From VFKI01 sp033762075 (GTDB lineage: Bacteria; Pseudomonadota; Gammaproteobacteria; DSM-16500): a stretch of 64,000 nt of DNA. The notes beneath the pieces are model-generated. The model was not told where the DNA came from, searched no databases, and was given only the letters and a program-made list of their open reading frames with translations. Position 1 is the first letter of the stretch, and each line of letters starts with the position of its first letter. The translations under genes and the position numbers were made by a program. The stretch is from contig JANRLY010000051.1 of assembly GCA_033762075.1 (NCBI GenBank), positions 20,252-84,251 on the forward strand, in the 5' to 3' direction. Positions 52,768-60,962 of the stretch are shown here, piece by piece.

Positions 52768-54399
52768 TTATCCGGCACCACAGCTAGCCACTATACTTGT
52801 TCCAAATGGTGCATAGTTCTGAGCACCAAAGCCAATATATCCAGGCGTAGTTTGTGAAACCCAATCCGGCTTGGCATTAATCAATAATTTTTGATTACTC
52901 AGCACAACAACATTTGAAAAAACACCTGCCTGAATTTGAACTTTACTTAAATCAATTCCTGTTGCAGTAAAGTCTAATAAAATAGGTGCTTTATCTGTAT
53001 AAACATCATAGCCTAACCAATATAAACTACTGCCGCTTTTTTTAATGACACGACAATTGGTAGTCGGTTGTTCTTTTCTTTGAATTGAAACATAAGCATT
53101 TTCTATTGTACTGTTTTTTGGAACGTACACTTTATTATTTGTCGCAGAACGTGTCGGTTGAATTTTTTGCGTTGCAGCATTCAACACACCGATGTTTACT
53201 GAAAAATTATTTTTCCCATTTACAGCTAGGCCCAAATAATACGCCCAATTTGCTGGCTGAGCACTTTCCGCATCAAGCACAAGCGGTGTACTCGGAAAAT
53301 AATAATCTTTACCATTCGCATCAATGATACGCAGCGAGATTTTATCACCAGCTTTTAAGGTATCATCGATCAACGCATTACCGATATTGCGCCAAGTATC
53401 TTGTCCACTGGGTTTATGGGTAAAAGTTGCGCTGGCATGATCACTAAAATCTGTTGAAGACACAGTAAGATTAACAATAACATCTTGCTCTGCACTTGGA
53501 TTTTTGATTGCCAATTTTGCAATTGATTTAGTTGCATCGGTAAGCGTGTAATAACTTGAATCATTCGTTGAAATACTCCATTGGTAACTCAAACTTTTCC
53601 CTTGTGATTGGCTACCATCTAAAGTCAGCTCAGTAGCACCCGTTACTGTACTCGGAATAGCAGCAATCGCTGCCTGAACAGTCGAAGGTTGTGGTGTGCC
53701 AGAAAATACGACATCGATGCAGGAATGAAATCGCTCAAAAGTATAAAGATTACGGCCCCACTCTCCATAAATCACCGCACGATTTGTTCTCGTTGGGACG
53801 GTACATGTAGTCGTAAATTTATTATTCACTTTATCTGGAACAATATTGGGATTCGCCGTAGGATTTTTGTCATCATATTTTAAAACACAAAAGGGTTTGT
53901 CTTCAAAATCATTCCAAGTGAGTTCTTTTGTAGGATCAAATTTAAAATCAGCTTTTGTAATCCAATAAGCAAATTCTTCAGTATCACTAAAATGATTGCC
54001 CCAACTAATATTCCAAACAAATTGGGTCTTGCCTCCTGATATTGTATTCACGGGCCAATTAATTGCTTTATCCCACGGTGTTTTACTACCTCCCCAATTT
54101 TCTGAATCAAACCCACACACATTTTTTGGTAGAGTACTGGTTGTTCTACCTTGTCTACCTGTCGTGTGTGTTAAAACAGCCATGAAGTTATAAACACTAT
54201 TGTCCATGCTACCGTCTGCTTTAGTCATCATCGGTCGGCACTCTTCGTGGGTCATTTTGCCGTAAATTTGATCCGGTTTACTTTCAACACCGCAAAACTG
54301 TTCGCGAGAAGCAGGTTTTTCAATCAAACCATGACTAAACGCAATGATCGAAAATAACATCAAAGAAATTGTTATTAAGAAGTAAATAAACTTTTTCAT
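52768..54399 (-). CDS. Secreted AA10 lytic polysaccharide monooxygenase (chitin-binding protein)
   Basis: 543 aa from ATG 54399 (GGAGG six bases upstream; an ATG one codon earlier is less well spaced). A signal peptide (KKFIYFLITISLMLFSIIAFS) ends exactly before HGLIEKPASREQFC, so the mature protein begins with the copper-binding His of LPMOs. The second His lies in SWGNHFSDTEEFAYWITK and the C-terminal segment ERFHSCIDVVF closes the AA10 domain (about 200 residues). GbpA/CBP21-like modules and a final carbohydrate-binding-like domain follow (PDWVSQTTPGYIGFGAQNYA). It should cleave or bind chitin or cellulose outside the cell. Confidence 0.92.
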   Translation of the reverse strand: MKKFIYFLITISLMLFSIIAFSHGLIEKPASREQFCGVESKPDQIYGKMTHEECRPMMTKADGSMDNSVYNFMAVLTHTTGRQGRTTSTLPKNVCGFDSENWGGSKTPWDKAINWPVNTISGGKTQFVWNISWGNHFSDTEEFAYWITKADFKFDPTKELTWNDFEDKPFCVLKYDDKNPTANPNIVPDKVNNKFTTTCTVPTRTNRAVIYGEWGRNLYTFERFHSCIDVVFSGTPQPSTVQAAIAAIPSTVTGATELTLDGSQSQGKSLSYQWSISTNDSSYYTLTDATKSIAKLAIKNPSAEQDVIVNLTVSSTDFSDHASATFTHKPSGQDTWRNIGNALIDDTLKAGDKISLRIIDANGKDYYFPSTPLVLDAESAQPANWAYYLGLAVNGKNNFSVNIGVLNAATQKIQPTRSATNNKVYVPKNSTIENAYVSIQRKEQPTTNCRVIKKSGSSLYWLGYDVYTDKAPILLDFTATGIDLSKVQIQAGVFSNVVVLSNQKLLINAKPDWVSQTTPGYIGFGAQNYAPFGTSIVASCGAG

Positions 54400-54435
54400 C
54401 ATATGCCTCCATGCATCGTATTGATGTAATCATTC

Positions 54436-55047
54436 TTAGTAAGAACGCACGATAACTTGTGTGTTCATATCAGCAAAACTATATCGAAGCCACTCAGCAT
54501 CAGGAATTCTTAGACGTACACATCCGTGACTCAAATGCTGTTTAGAAAGCATTTGATCAGGGACTCCATGTAAAGATTGCCCACCATTAAAAAACATACA
54601 GTATGGCATCAAAGCACCGCCTTCCCCGATCGGATAAGTTTTGGAAACGCAAGATGCATCTCCAAGTGAATAAATTCTAAATTTTCCCGGATGCGTTCTA
54701 CATGGCTTACCTTCATCTGGACAATAATCTGCTCCTGCTGTTGCAATGCCAACCCGGACAAGATTACCTTCTTCATCATATGCACCCCATGAAAATGCAG
54801 AGGGATCAACTAGTATTGTCTTTTTACCCCCAGTGTTAAGTACTTGGGGCAACATATGGTAAGAACCACTTTCATTAAATGAAGACGAATAAGGCGGTTG
54901 ACCCTGAAATAAAGGTAATTGTGATGATCGATCGCTTTGCGAAAAATCATTCGCGCCCACAGAGCCTGTGGTAGCACATCCTGCCAAAAGACATGTGGCT
55001 ATCATCAAAAAAAGGAAACCACTTTGGCGCGCTACAGTAGTACGCAT
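54436..55047 (-). CDS. L,D-transpeptidase (YkuD) lipoprotein
   Basis: 203 aa with a lipobox at LLAGCATTG (Cys about residue 24) after a hydrophobic signal, so it is a lipid-anchored envelope protein. The YkuD domain shows KTILVDPSAFSWGAYDEEG, TAGADYCPDEGKPCRTHPG, and the catalytic His/Cys motif SLHGVP...LSHGCVRLRIPDAEWL. It cross-links peptidoglycan or attaches proteins to it. AGAGG lies about five bases before the ATG. Confidence 0.92.
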   Translation of the reverse strand: MRTTVARQSGFLFLMIATCLLAGCATTGSVGANDFSQSDRSSQLPLFQGQPPYSSSFNESGSYHMLPQVLNTGGKKTILVDPSAFSWGAYDEEGNLVRVGIATAGADYCPDEGKPCRTHPGKFRIYSLGDASCVSKTYPIGEGGALMPYCMFFNGGQSLHGVPDQMLSKQHLSHGCVRLRIPDAEWLRYSFADMNTQVIVRSY

Positions 55048-55171
55048 AAGGGCCTCTCTAGAGGGTTTAATAACTTAGATTGTATCTCACTGTCATGAGT
55101 AAAAGCGCGGTTTTGATGATATGTTGATCATTATCCCATATATTGTATTAAAGTAATCATATATTTTTTAA

Positions 55172-57079
55172 TCACTTTGCAGTCACTTGCACTGCAGAGA
55201 ATAGTGCCGGCATCAATATAACTTGATTATTTTTAACACCTTCCAGCAATATTTCATCAATCAATTGTGCACTCACGCCGCTTTCTAATAACTTAGTATG
55301 TACGCCTGTGTAAGATTCAATTCTGCAAAACTGCCATAAAGGTGTATTTTCGTCGAGACATTTTTTTAATGCCTGATCTGGATTCCCAGAAAAAACCAAA
55401 GCTTTTTGAAACTCTTCAATAAAATTTTCTTCGTCGAGATCAATTTTTTCTTCTACTTTTTTTAATACTATGGGTTCCTCTTCTCGAATAGGTTGAGTTC
55501 GCATTTGATTTAAAATCTTTTTCGCTTCTTTTTTACTGCATCCGATGCCTGTTTCTAAACAATCAATTAACATATCTTCGCTCTTCGTAAAGCGATGTTT
55601 TGTCAATGATTCAACAAAATGAGCGCGCCTTTCACGTTTATGTTGCCCAAAAACTTGGATCATATTTTCTTTAGCAAGATAGTGATCAAATACAGTTTCA
55701 AGGATTTGCAAGAAATTTTTCTCAGGATGTGCTTTTAATTCACGCAACAAACCAATGACAAATGACATTTTCTTTTGATACACAATCGCCGTTTCACTTT
55801 TATGCGATTCAACATAATCAATTAATTTTTCTGTAATGATTTGATTACGCTCAGACAACTCTTCTTTCAATTTCTCTCTAAATACGCTCTTACACATTTT
55901 ACGCAAAAACCGTGCGACGCCATCACCACCATGACCATCAAAAAGCGCCATATAATATGCTTTCTCATCCGGAATAATTTCTTGAACCATTAACGTAATG
56001 TTATCATTTGAGCCAACATTTAATTCATCTTTACTTTCTTCGTTATCACGCTTCCCCCTTTTATGATCTCCAAGCCAAGCGTGATACACTAACATTTCTG
56101 AAAATGATTTCGGATCAAATTCTGCTAAATCATATTTTTCTTTTTCAATCACGAATTTTATCCAATCGCAAATTTTATTCGTGATTGTACGTCTATCACT
56201 TTCCGAACTGCTGTCGAGCCTATAACCAAAAAAATCAACTAGAATAGTTTCAAGCAACCCATCACATGAGACTAATAGAAATGCGCGCTCATGTTGTTCG
56301 AGATCAACAGCATATTCAGTTACTTCAGGTGTTTGACTCACTCCCTTAGGTGGTTGCATATCTCTGAATACAGCTAACAAACCTCTTTTTTTATCAAGCG
56401 CAGTTCCATCGCCAATAGAACGCGTCACAGCTAGCGATCCAACAGGATGGCGTACTCTATAGTTTTCAATAGTACCGCCTGCATTTTTAACACGTTTGCA
56501 CTCATCTTCATTGTATCCATCATGAAAAGGATTCAAGACATGTGATTTCTTTTTATTGATTTTCCCTGTTCGCGTATCAAACACTAATATAAATGCAATA
56601 CTGTCTCCGACATTTGCAGCATGTGCATTCAAATGAACTTGCTTTTCATCATCCACATGACTTTGAGCGCCAGCAATTAACGCACAAGAACCACCGCATA
56701 ATTTTTTATCTGGCGTTTTATATACTCGAGCTTCGTCAATTGAATGCTTTTCATCTTCAACTAAACCTTCTATTTTTTTATTCAATTGCTTATTCAATTC
56801 TTGTTTTAAAGTATCGAATGTTTTTTCATACACAGCTTGCAAGACATTTTTTCTTAATCCCTGACTCGCTGCGTCAGCTTCAAAAGCAAAAAAAGCATCT
56901 TCTTGATCGGGACGTCGACCACGAATTTCGCGTACACCAATTGCATTGAATAAGGTTCTAGAAATATCGCCATGTTTTTCACGATAGAGATGTGGCTCTG
57001 AGTTTTTGCGGTAAATGTGCCAATGATCATCTATCCCATAATCACTAAGCGTAGACTCATTTTTTTCTCTGTCTTTCAT
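55172..57079 (-). CDS. PP2C-family protein phosphatase with permuted motif order
   Basis: 635 aa. All PP2C metal ligands are present but out of order: RRPDQEDAFF (Asp61), NVGDSIAF (Asp159), VTRSIGDG, VSCDGLLET (Asp273), NDNITLMV (Asp359) and only then ALFDGHGGDGVARF (Asp381), which normally comes second. The strand carrying DGHGG has therefore moved behind the last catalytic motif, a circular permutation or re-plumbed fold. Residues 62-130 (helical) fill the usual position. Residues 400-635 are a helical region of unknown function ending in VQVTAK. No signal peptide or membrane span. It probably dephosphorylates Ser/Thr; a host target is inferred from the company it keeps. Confidence 0.85.
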   Translation of the reverse strand: MKDREKNESTLSDYGIDDHWHIYRKNSEPHLYREKHGDISRTLFNAIGVREIRGRRPDQEDAFFAFEADAASQGLRKNVLQAVYEKTFDTLKQELNKQLNKKIEGLVEDEKHSIDEARVYKTPDKKLCGGSCALIAGAQSHVDDEKQVHLNAHAANVGDSIAFILVFDTRTGKINKKKSHVLNPFHDGYNEDECKRVKNAGGTIENYRVRHPVGSLAVTRSIGDGTALDKKRGLLAVFRDMQPPKGVSQTPEVTEYAVDLEQHERAFLLVSCDGLLETILVDFFGYRLDSSSESDRRTITNKICDWIKFVIEKEKYDLAEFDPKSFSEMLVYHAWLGDHKRGKRDNEESKDELNVGSNDNITLMVQEIIPDEKAYYMALFDGHGGDGVARFLRKMCKSVFREKLKEELSERNQIITEKLIDYVESHKSETAIVYQKKMSFVIGLLRELKAHPEKNFLQILETVFDHYLAKENMIQVFGQHKRERRAHFVESLTKHRFTKSEDMLIDCLETGIGCSKKEAKKILNQMRTQPIREEEPIVLKKVEEKIDLDEENFIEEFQKALVFSGNPDQALKKCLDENTPLWQFCRIESYTGVHTKLLESGVSAQLIDEILLEGVKNNQVILMPALFSAVQVTAK

Positions 57080-57166
57080 ACTCCCCCCTCATGCACAAAT
57101 TTGATCTGTATCTATAAGCATAGACCAAATTCTCAATTGTGCTTGAGGCTGTAATTATTTGAAAAA

Positions 57167-58633
57167 TCAGATAAATTTTGAAAAAAATGTTTTAATGGGC
57201 AGCGCATGATCCCAGTTCTGAAGAAAGCGCTGGATTTCCTTCTCATAGGCTTGCTTCATTTCACGCGCTGTATGATGTTGTGTCATTCCATCTAAATCAA
57301 TTAAAACTGGTCGATCATTGTGAATGATAAAATTTGTTGATTTAAGGTCACCATGACTCATTCGTAATTCTTTGAGTTGTTGTAATAAATGCATCACACG
57401 CACTGCGACTGTTTGTGCTTCAGGCGATGCAATTTTTTCATGTGAAATGTAGTCATCCAAATGCATGCCAGAGACATATTCCATGATGAAATATGAACGT
57501 ACTGGTATGCCAAAAAAATGTTTCTCAACACAGGCTACCGGACGTGGTGTCGCAATCCCAGCTAAACGCAATGTATGCGCATATTGCCAAGATTTAAGTG
57601 CAGGGGATTTTTTAAAACAACGCCGCAACCAATGAAATATACTTTTATTGTTATAACGCTTAATCACAAACGCGCGATGATCCAATATACTCTGAATCAC
57701 TGTTGAAGAGCGGCCTTCTTTTAACATCTTGTGTTCTTGTTGAAAAACATATTTGGGGTTTTTCAACATCACCATCATCGAAGGTGTTTGAAATGAACGA
57801 TCAAAATATATTCGCGTACCAAACGTACGCATTTTACAAAAGTGCGTACTATTACGAACGACTTTTTCGCGATAGTCTTCAATTCTTTTTCGCAGATAAC
57901 GACGCGTGGATTTTTCTAATAATTTAAGATGCGCAGGTTTCAATTGCCAACCACGTGCTTTGCAATACAAAGCAAACAATTGTTCGTGTAATGCTTTAGT
58001 GCCAGTCCCTAATTGGGAAAAAAATAATGCTAAATGATCTAAGCTTGATTTAATAGGTAATGGATGATCATAAAAATCAATGCTGCCTGTATCCAACGTG
58101 TAAATGCGATGATTTTTAATTAGCATGTTGCCCAAGTGACAATCCCGTTGCACAATTCCCATCACATGCTGTGTGGCTAATTCAATGATCACAGCATGCA
58201 TCAATCGACCTGTTGTTTCTGGATGTGTTCGATATAACCAAAGCGATTCTAAGTCGCGCGCTGCAGTGATTCTTTTTGTGATCAACACAGGCATCGAAAA
58301 TTTAACTGTTGAACCTTCGTAACATAATTCTGGTGTTGCAATTCCTGCTTCGGTTAAACGTTTTATGCTCTTTGCTTCGCGTTCGGCATGAAAGCGCGCA
58401 CGCCCAGGCTCCATGAATAACTTCACAACAACATCAACGCCTTTCCAGATGCCAAATAAAACTAATCTTTTCCCAGGTAAAATACGCACGATTTGCTGAC
58501 AAATCACTGGTTCAGTTTCATCCCGCAATTCCAATTGAAAAGGCAACGAAATCGTTTGCGGTTGATTAAAGAGTTGTTTCCAAGTCAATTCAGGTGCGAC
58601 TTGAAGTGTGTTTTCGATAAAGCTTTTCGCCAC
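57167..58633 (-). CDS. Tandem kinase-like protein of the WaaP/InaA (LPS kinase) type
   Basis: 488 aa; GTG start with AAAGGT about eight bases upstream. Two kinase-like domains are in a row. The first (about residues 50-230) has VQRDCHLGNMLIK and YTLDTGSIDFYDH; the second (about 290-470) has VSGMHLDDYISHEKI, MSHGDLKSTNFIIHN and LIDLDGMTQHHT. Each keeps the HxD and DxD-type metal motifs. It overlaps the upstream waaP gene by 44 bp. It probably phosphorylates a sugar of the LPS core. Two active centres may reflect two core positions. Confidence 0.8.
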   Translation of the reverse strand: MAKSFIENTLQVAPELTWKQLFNQPQTISLPFQLELRDETEPVICQQIVRILPGKRLVLFGIWKGVDVVVKLFMEPGRARFHAEREAKSIKRLTEAGIATPELCYEGSTVKFSMPVLITKRITAARDLESLWLYRTHPETTGRLMHAVIIELATQHVMGIVQRDCHLGNMLIKNHRIYTLDTGSIDFYDHPLPIKSSLDHLALFFSQLGTGTKALHEQLFALYCKARGWQLKPAHLKLLEKSTRRYLRKRIEDYREKVVRNSTHFCKMRTFGTRIYFDRSFQTPSMMVMLKNPKYVFQQEHKMLKEGRSSTVIQSILDHRAFVIKRYNNKSIFHWLRRCFKKSPALKSWQYAHTLRLAGIATPRPVACVEKHFFGIPVRSYFIMEYVSGMHLDDYISHEKIASPEAQTVAVRVMHLLQQLKELRMSHGDLKSTNFIIHNDRPVLIDLDGMTQHHTAREMKQAYEKEIQRFLQNWDHALPIKTFFSKFI

Positions 58634-59390
58634 GGTTTTTTACCTTTAACCAAAAATGCTTTTCTTTGTTAGACCATGCAACACTTGAGGCTGCGCTATA
58701 GTATTTCATGAAACGCATATAATCTCGCTGAGTTAAATGACCCTCAAGACTTGAAAAATATAACCCTGCCAAGTCTTTAATGATCCAGCGCTGTGGAGTT
58801 GTTCGACGAACCCCCGCCCGATGCAAATCAATCACATAGAGACGGGTATCATTATAATCCAAGACTAAATGACAGAGATAGAAGTCTCGATGATTGATGC
58901 CATTTTGATGCAACGTCCGAGCTATGTGTGCGACCGCCTGGATGAGTTTCCTTTTTTGAGTGAATGGGAGCGGTTGCTGAATTAAAGCCTCAAGTGTAAC
59001 GTGTTGGGGTAATTCGCGCGTCAACAAAAAGGATTGTCTTCGAGCTGGATTCCAGCCGCGCCAACCATACCCGACAACTGTCAATGTCGGAATATTTAAT
59101 GCATGCAAGCGTTCAATCGCACGCAATTCATTTTTAGCACTCAAAATTGGCCAGCGACCTTGAATGAGATTTTTAAAAATTTCTTTCCAACCGATACCCT
59201 GATGTTGTTTTAAAAAATATGGTTGATTAGCCAATACAATACGTTGCGTTTTACGGTTTTCGAGTGCACGAAAAACTTCGCCTGAACACTGCATGATTGC
59301 ATCAAAAATTTCGTCATTGCGAGGCTGCGCAGCGCTTAGCCGTGGCAATCCATAAAAATATTCTCGTACGCTGGGATCTAACCACATCAT
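58590..59390 (-). CDS. waaP: LPS core heptose(I) kinase WaaP (RfaP)
   Basis: 266 aa. The match to WaaP is clear: SGEVFRALENRKTQRIVL, YFLKQHQGIGWKEIFKNLIQG, the catalytic INHRDFYLCHLVLDYN and metal site VIDLHRAGVRRTTPQRW. It phosphorylates heptose I, stiffening the outer membrane. Residues 14-27 (GLPRLSAAQPRNDE) are the in-frame translation of a palindromic repeat half (59311-59352), inserted in the variable N-terminus. Its ATG overlaps the waaG stop as ATGA, giving the order waaG-waaP-tandem kinase. Confidence 0.93.
   Translation of the reverse strand: MMWLDPSVREYFYGLPRLSAAQPRNDEIFDAIMQCSGEVFRALENRKTQRIVLANQPYFLKQHQGIGWKEIFKNLIQGRWPILSAKNELRAIERLHALNIPTLTVVGYGWRGWNPARRQSFLLTRELPQHVTLEALIQQPLPFTQKRKLIQAVAHIARTLHQNGINHRDFYLCHLVLDYNDTRLYVIDLHRAGVRRTTPQRWIIKDLAGLYFSSLEGHLTQRDYMRFMKYYSAASSVAWSNKEKHFWLKVKNRGEKLYRKHTSSRT
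59311..59352. repeat. Half of palindromic family A inside waaP
   Basis: 42 bp, a multiple of three, starting TCGTCATTGCGAGGCT and ending CGTGGCAATCCA, nearly the same as one arm of the 41468-41579 element (about 37 of 42 positions by eye). It leaves the waaP reading frame open. Confidence 0.8.
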
Positions 59391-60502
59391 GTCAACGCCT
59401 CAATACAATCTACTGCGTGTTCGGGCATACTGTAGAGATCTGCACTTTTTGCAAAAGCAAGTGCATTCTTTTGCCACGTAGCAAGTAATGGTGAACGCAT
59501 CATGTCTTGCAATGTTTGACATAATATTTTTTCATCAAATGGAGAAGGTAACACGATTCCTGCTTCCGCATCCGACACATAATGCGCATAACCACAGACA
59601 TCTGTTGTTAAAACAGGTAGTCCTGCGGCTATAGCTTCGAGTAATACTGTTCCCGTATTTTCAAATCGAGCGGGATGAATGAGTAAATCAGCCGTTAACA
59701 TCCATTGTGAAACATCATTGCGTCCCCCGAGAAATTGGACTTGATCTTGAATGTCGAGTGATTTTGCTTGATCTAAATAAGTCGCCGAATCATCCTGCCC
59801 AATAACAAATAATTTGATTGATTCACGAAAAACTATTGGCAAGGCTGCAATGGTATCCAGTACACGATCTAATCCTTTGGTACGAAAACCTGAGCCTACA
59901 AACAATAAGACAAAATCATTTTCGCGTACGTGATATTCGCGACGCATTTTTTCACGAATCACTTGTACGTCGACTGGTGCAAGCGAAGATTTTTGAATAC
60001 CAGGCGGCAAGATATGAAATCGTTCTGCTGATGTGTGGTAATGTTGCATAAATTTTTCTTGTTGATTTGCTGCAATGAGTAAAATTTGCGTCGATGCATT
60101 CTGTGAAAACACAGCATATTCGTGAGCGAGGAGGGTGCGGTAACGCGGTAACCATCGATGCAATGCACTCGCTTTATGATTTAATTTGTCTCTCAAACAT
60201 CCGTCCGCCGCATAATAAAATGTTAGGCCAGGCATCTTATTAAAACCCACAATCCCATCGTAGGATTTATGTTGTAAGATTTTTTGTAAATCAGAGATGA
60301 AATGTTGAATACGAGTATGGTTTTGCCATCCGCGTGGAGGAATGATCGTCACGGGGATATCCGAAAATCTTTCCCCTTCCCAGCGCATGGTATACACTTC
60401 AACTCCGTGTCCTCGCGCGAGACACGTTTTAGCAATACGGACGAAATCGCGCTGCAATCCACCAAAAGGGAAATAACGGAATAAACAAAATGCCAATCTC
60501 AA
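59387..60502 (-). CDS. waaG: LPS core glucosyltransferase I WaaG (RfaG)
   Basis: 371 aa, a GT4 glycosyltransferase with a TTG start and AGAGG about six bases upstream. The opening LAFCLFRYFPFGGLQRDFVRIA is characteristic of WaaG. Also seen: VGFNKMPGLTFYYAADGCL, FVGSGFRTKGLDRVLDTIA, and the donor-binding ENTGTVLLEAIAAGLPVLTTDVCG (E-x7-E). It transfers the first outer-core hexose to heptose II. It is the first gene of the waaG-waaP-tandem kinase operon. The start overlaps the divergent lipoprotein gene by 13 bp. Confidence 0.95.
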   Translation of the reverse strand: MRLAFCLFRYFPFGGLQRDFVRIAKTCLARGHGVEVYTMRWEGERFSDIPVTIIPPRGWQNHTRIQHFISDLQKILQHKSYDGIVGFNKMPGLTFYYAADGCLRDKLNHKASALHRWLPRYRTLLAHEYAVFSQNASTQILLIAANQQEKFMQHYHTSAERFHILPPGIQKSSLAPVDVQVIREKMRREYHVRENDFVLLFVGSGFRTKGLDRVLDTIAALPIVFRESIKLFVIGQDDSATYLDQAKSLDIQDQVQFLGGRNDVSQWMLTADLLIHPARFENTGTVLLEAIAAGLPVLTTDVCGYAHYVSDAEAGIVLPSPFDEKILCQTLQDMMRSPLLATWQKNALAFAKSADLYSMPEHAVDCIEALT

Positions 60503-60870
60503 AATATACCTCTTTACTTGTCGTTTTGCTGCTGACGGGTTGTGCTGCCTCCCTAGATCAATCGCTCGATAAGAAATGGCATGGTCGCACCGGAGACCAA
60601 ATCATCGAAGAGCGTGGAAAGCCTACCGAAATCAAACACGCCGCCAACGGTCATACATTTTACATTTATTACACCAAACGTATCCAGCCATTCCCTTATC
60701 CTGACACATTTAACCGTGTTATTGTCGCTGGTCGAAATGGAACAGCCGTCGGCTATGCCGTGCCCAATAATCCCACCTCAAGCTTTACCTTGCACTGCGA
60801 AACCATCTTTGAATTGAATGACAAAAACCAAGTGATTAAAACTCGCGCAGAAGGCGGGTGTGTGCCTTAA
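60490..60870 (+). CDS. Small lipoprotein, unknown function
   Basis: 126 aa. The N-terminus SLLVVLLLTGCAAS has a lipobox (Cys about residue 18). The mature part (HGRTGDQIIEERGKPTEIKH, TFYIYYTKRIQPFPYPDTFN) resembles small outer-membrane lipoproteins of the SmpA/BamE-like fold (GxP turn), but the match is weak. No strong ribosome site is visible. Divergent from waaG with overlapping 5' ends, so the two share promoter DNA. Confidence 0.75.
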   Translation: MPISKYTSLLVVLLLTGCAASLDQSLDKKWHGRTGDQIIEERGKPTEIKHAANGHTFYIYYTKRIQPFPYPDTFNRVIVAGRNGTAVGYAVPNNPTSSFTLHCETIFELNDKNQVIKTRAEGGCVP

Positions 60871-60962
60871 AAATCAAACCGCATCCCTCTGAAAACTCAA
60901 TATAATCATCATGTTATGAAGGCTCTCAGAGGCATGCATGACAACAAAAAGGAGCTTTTAAA

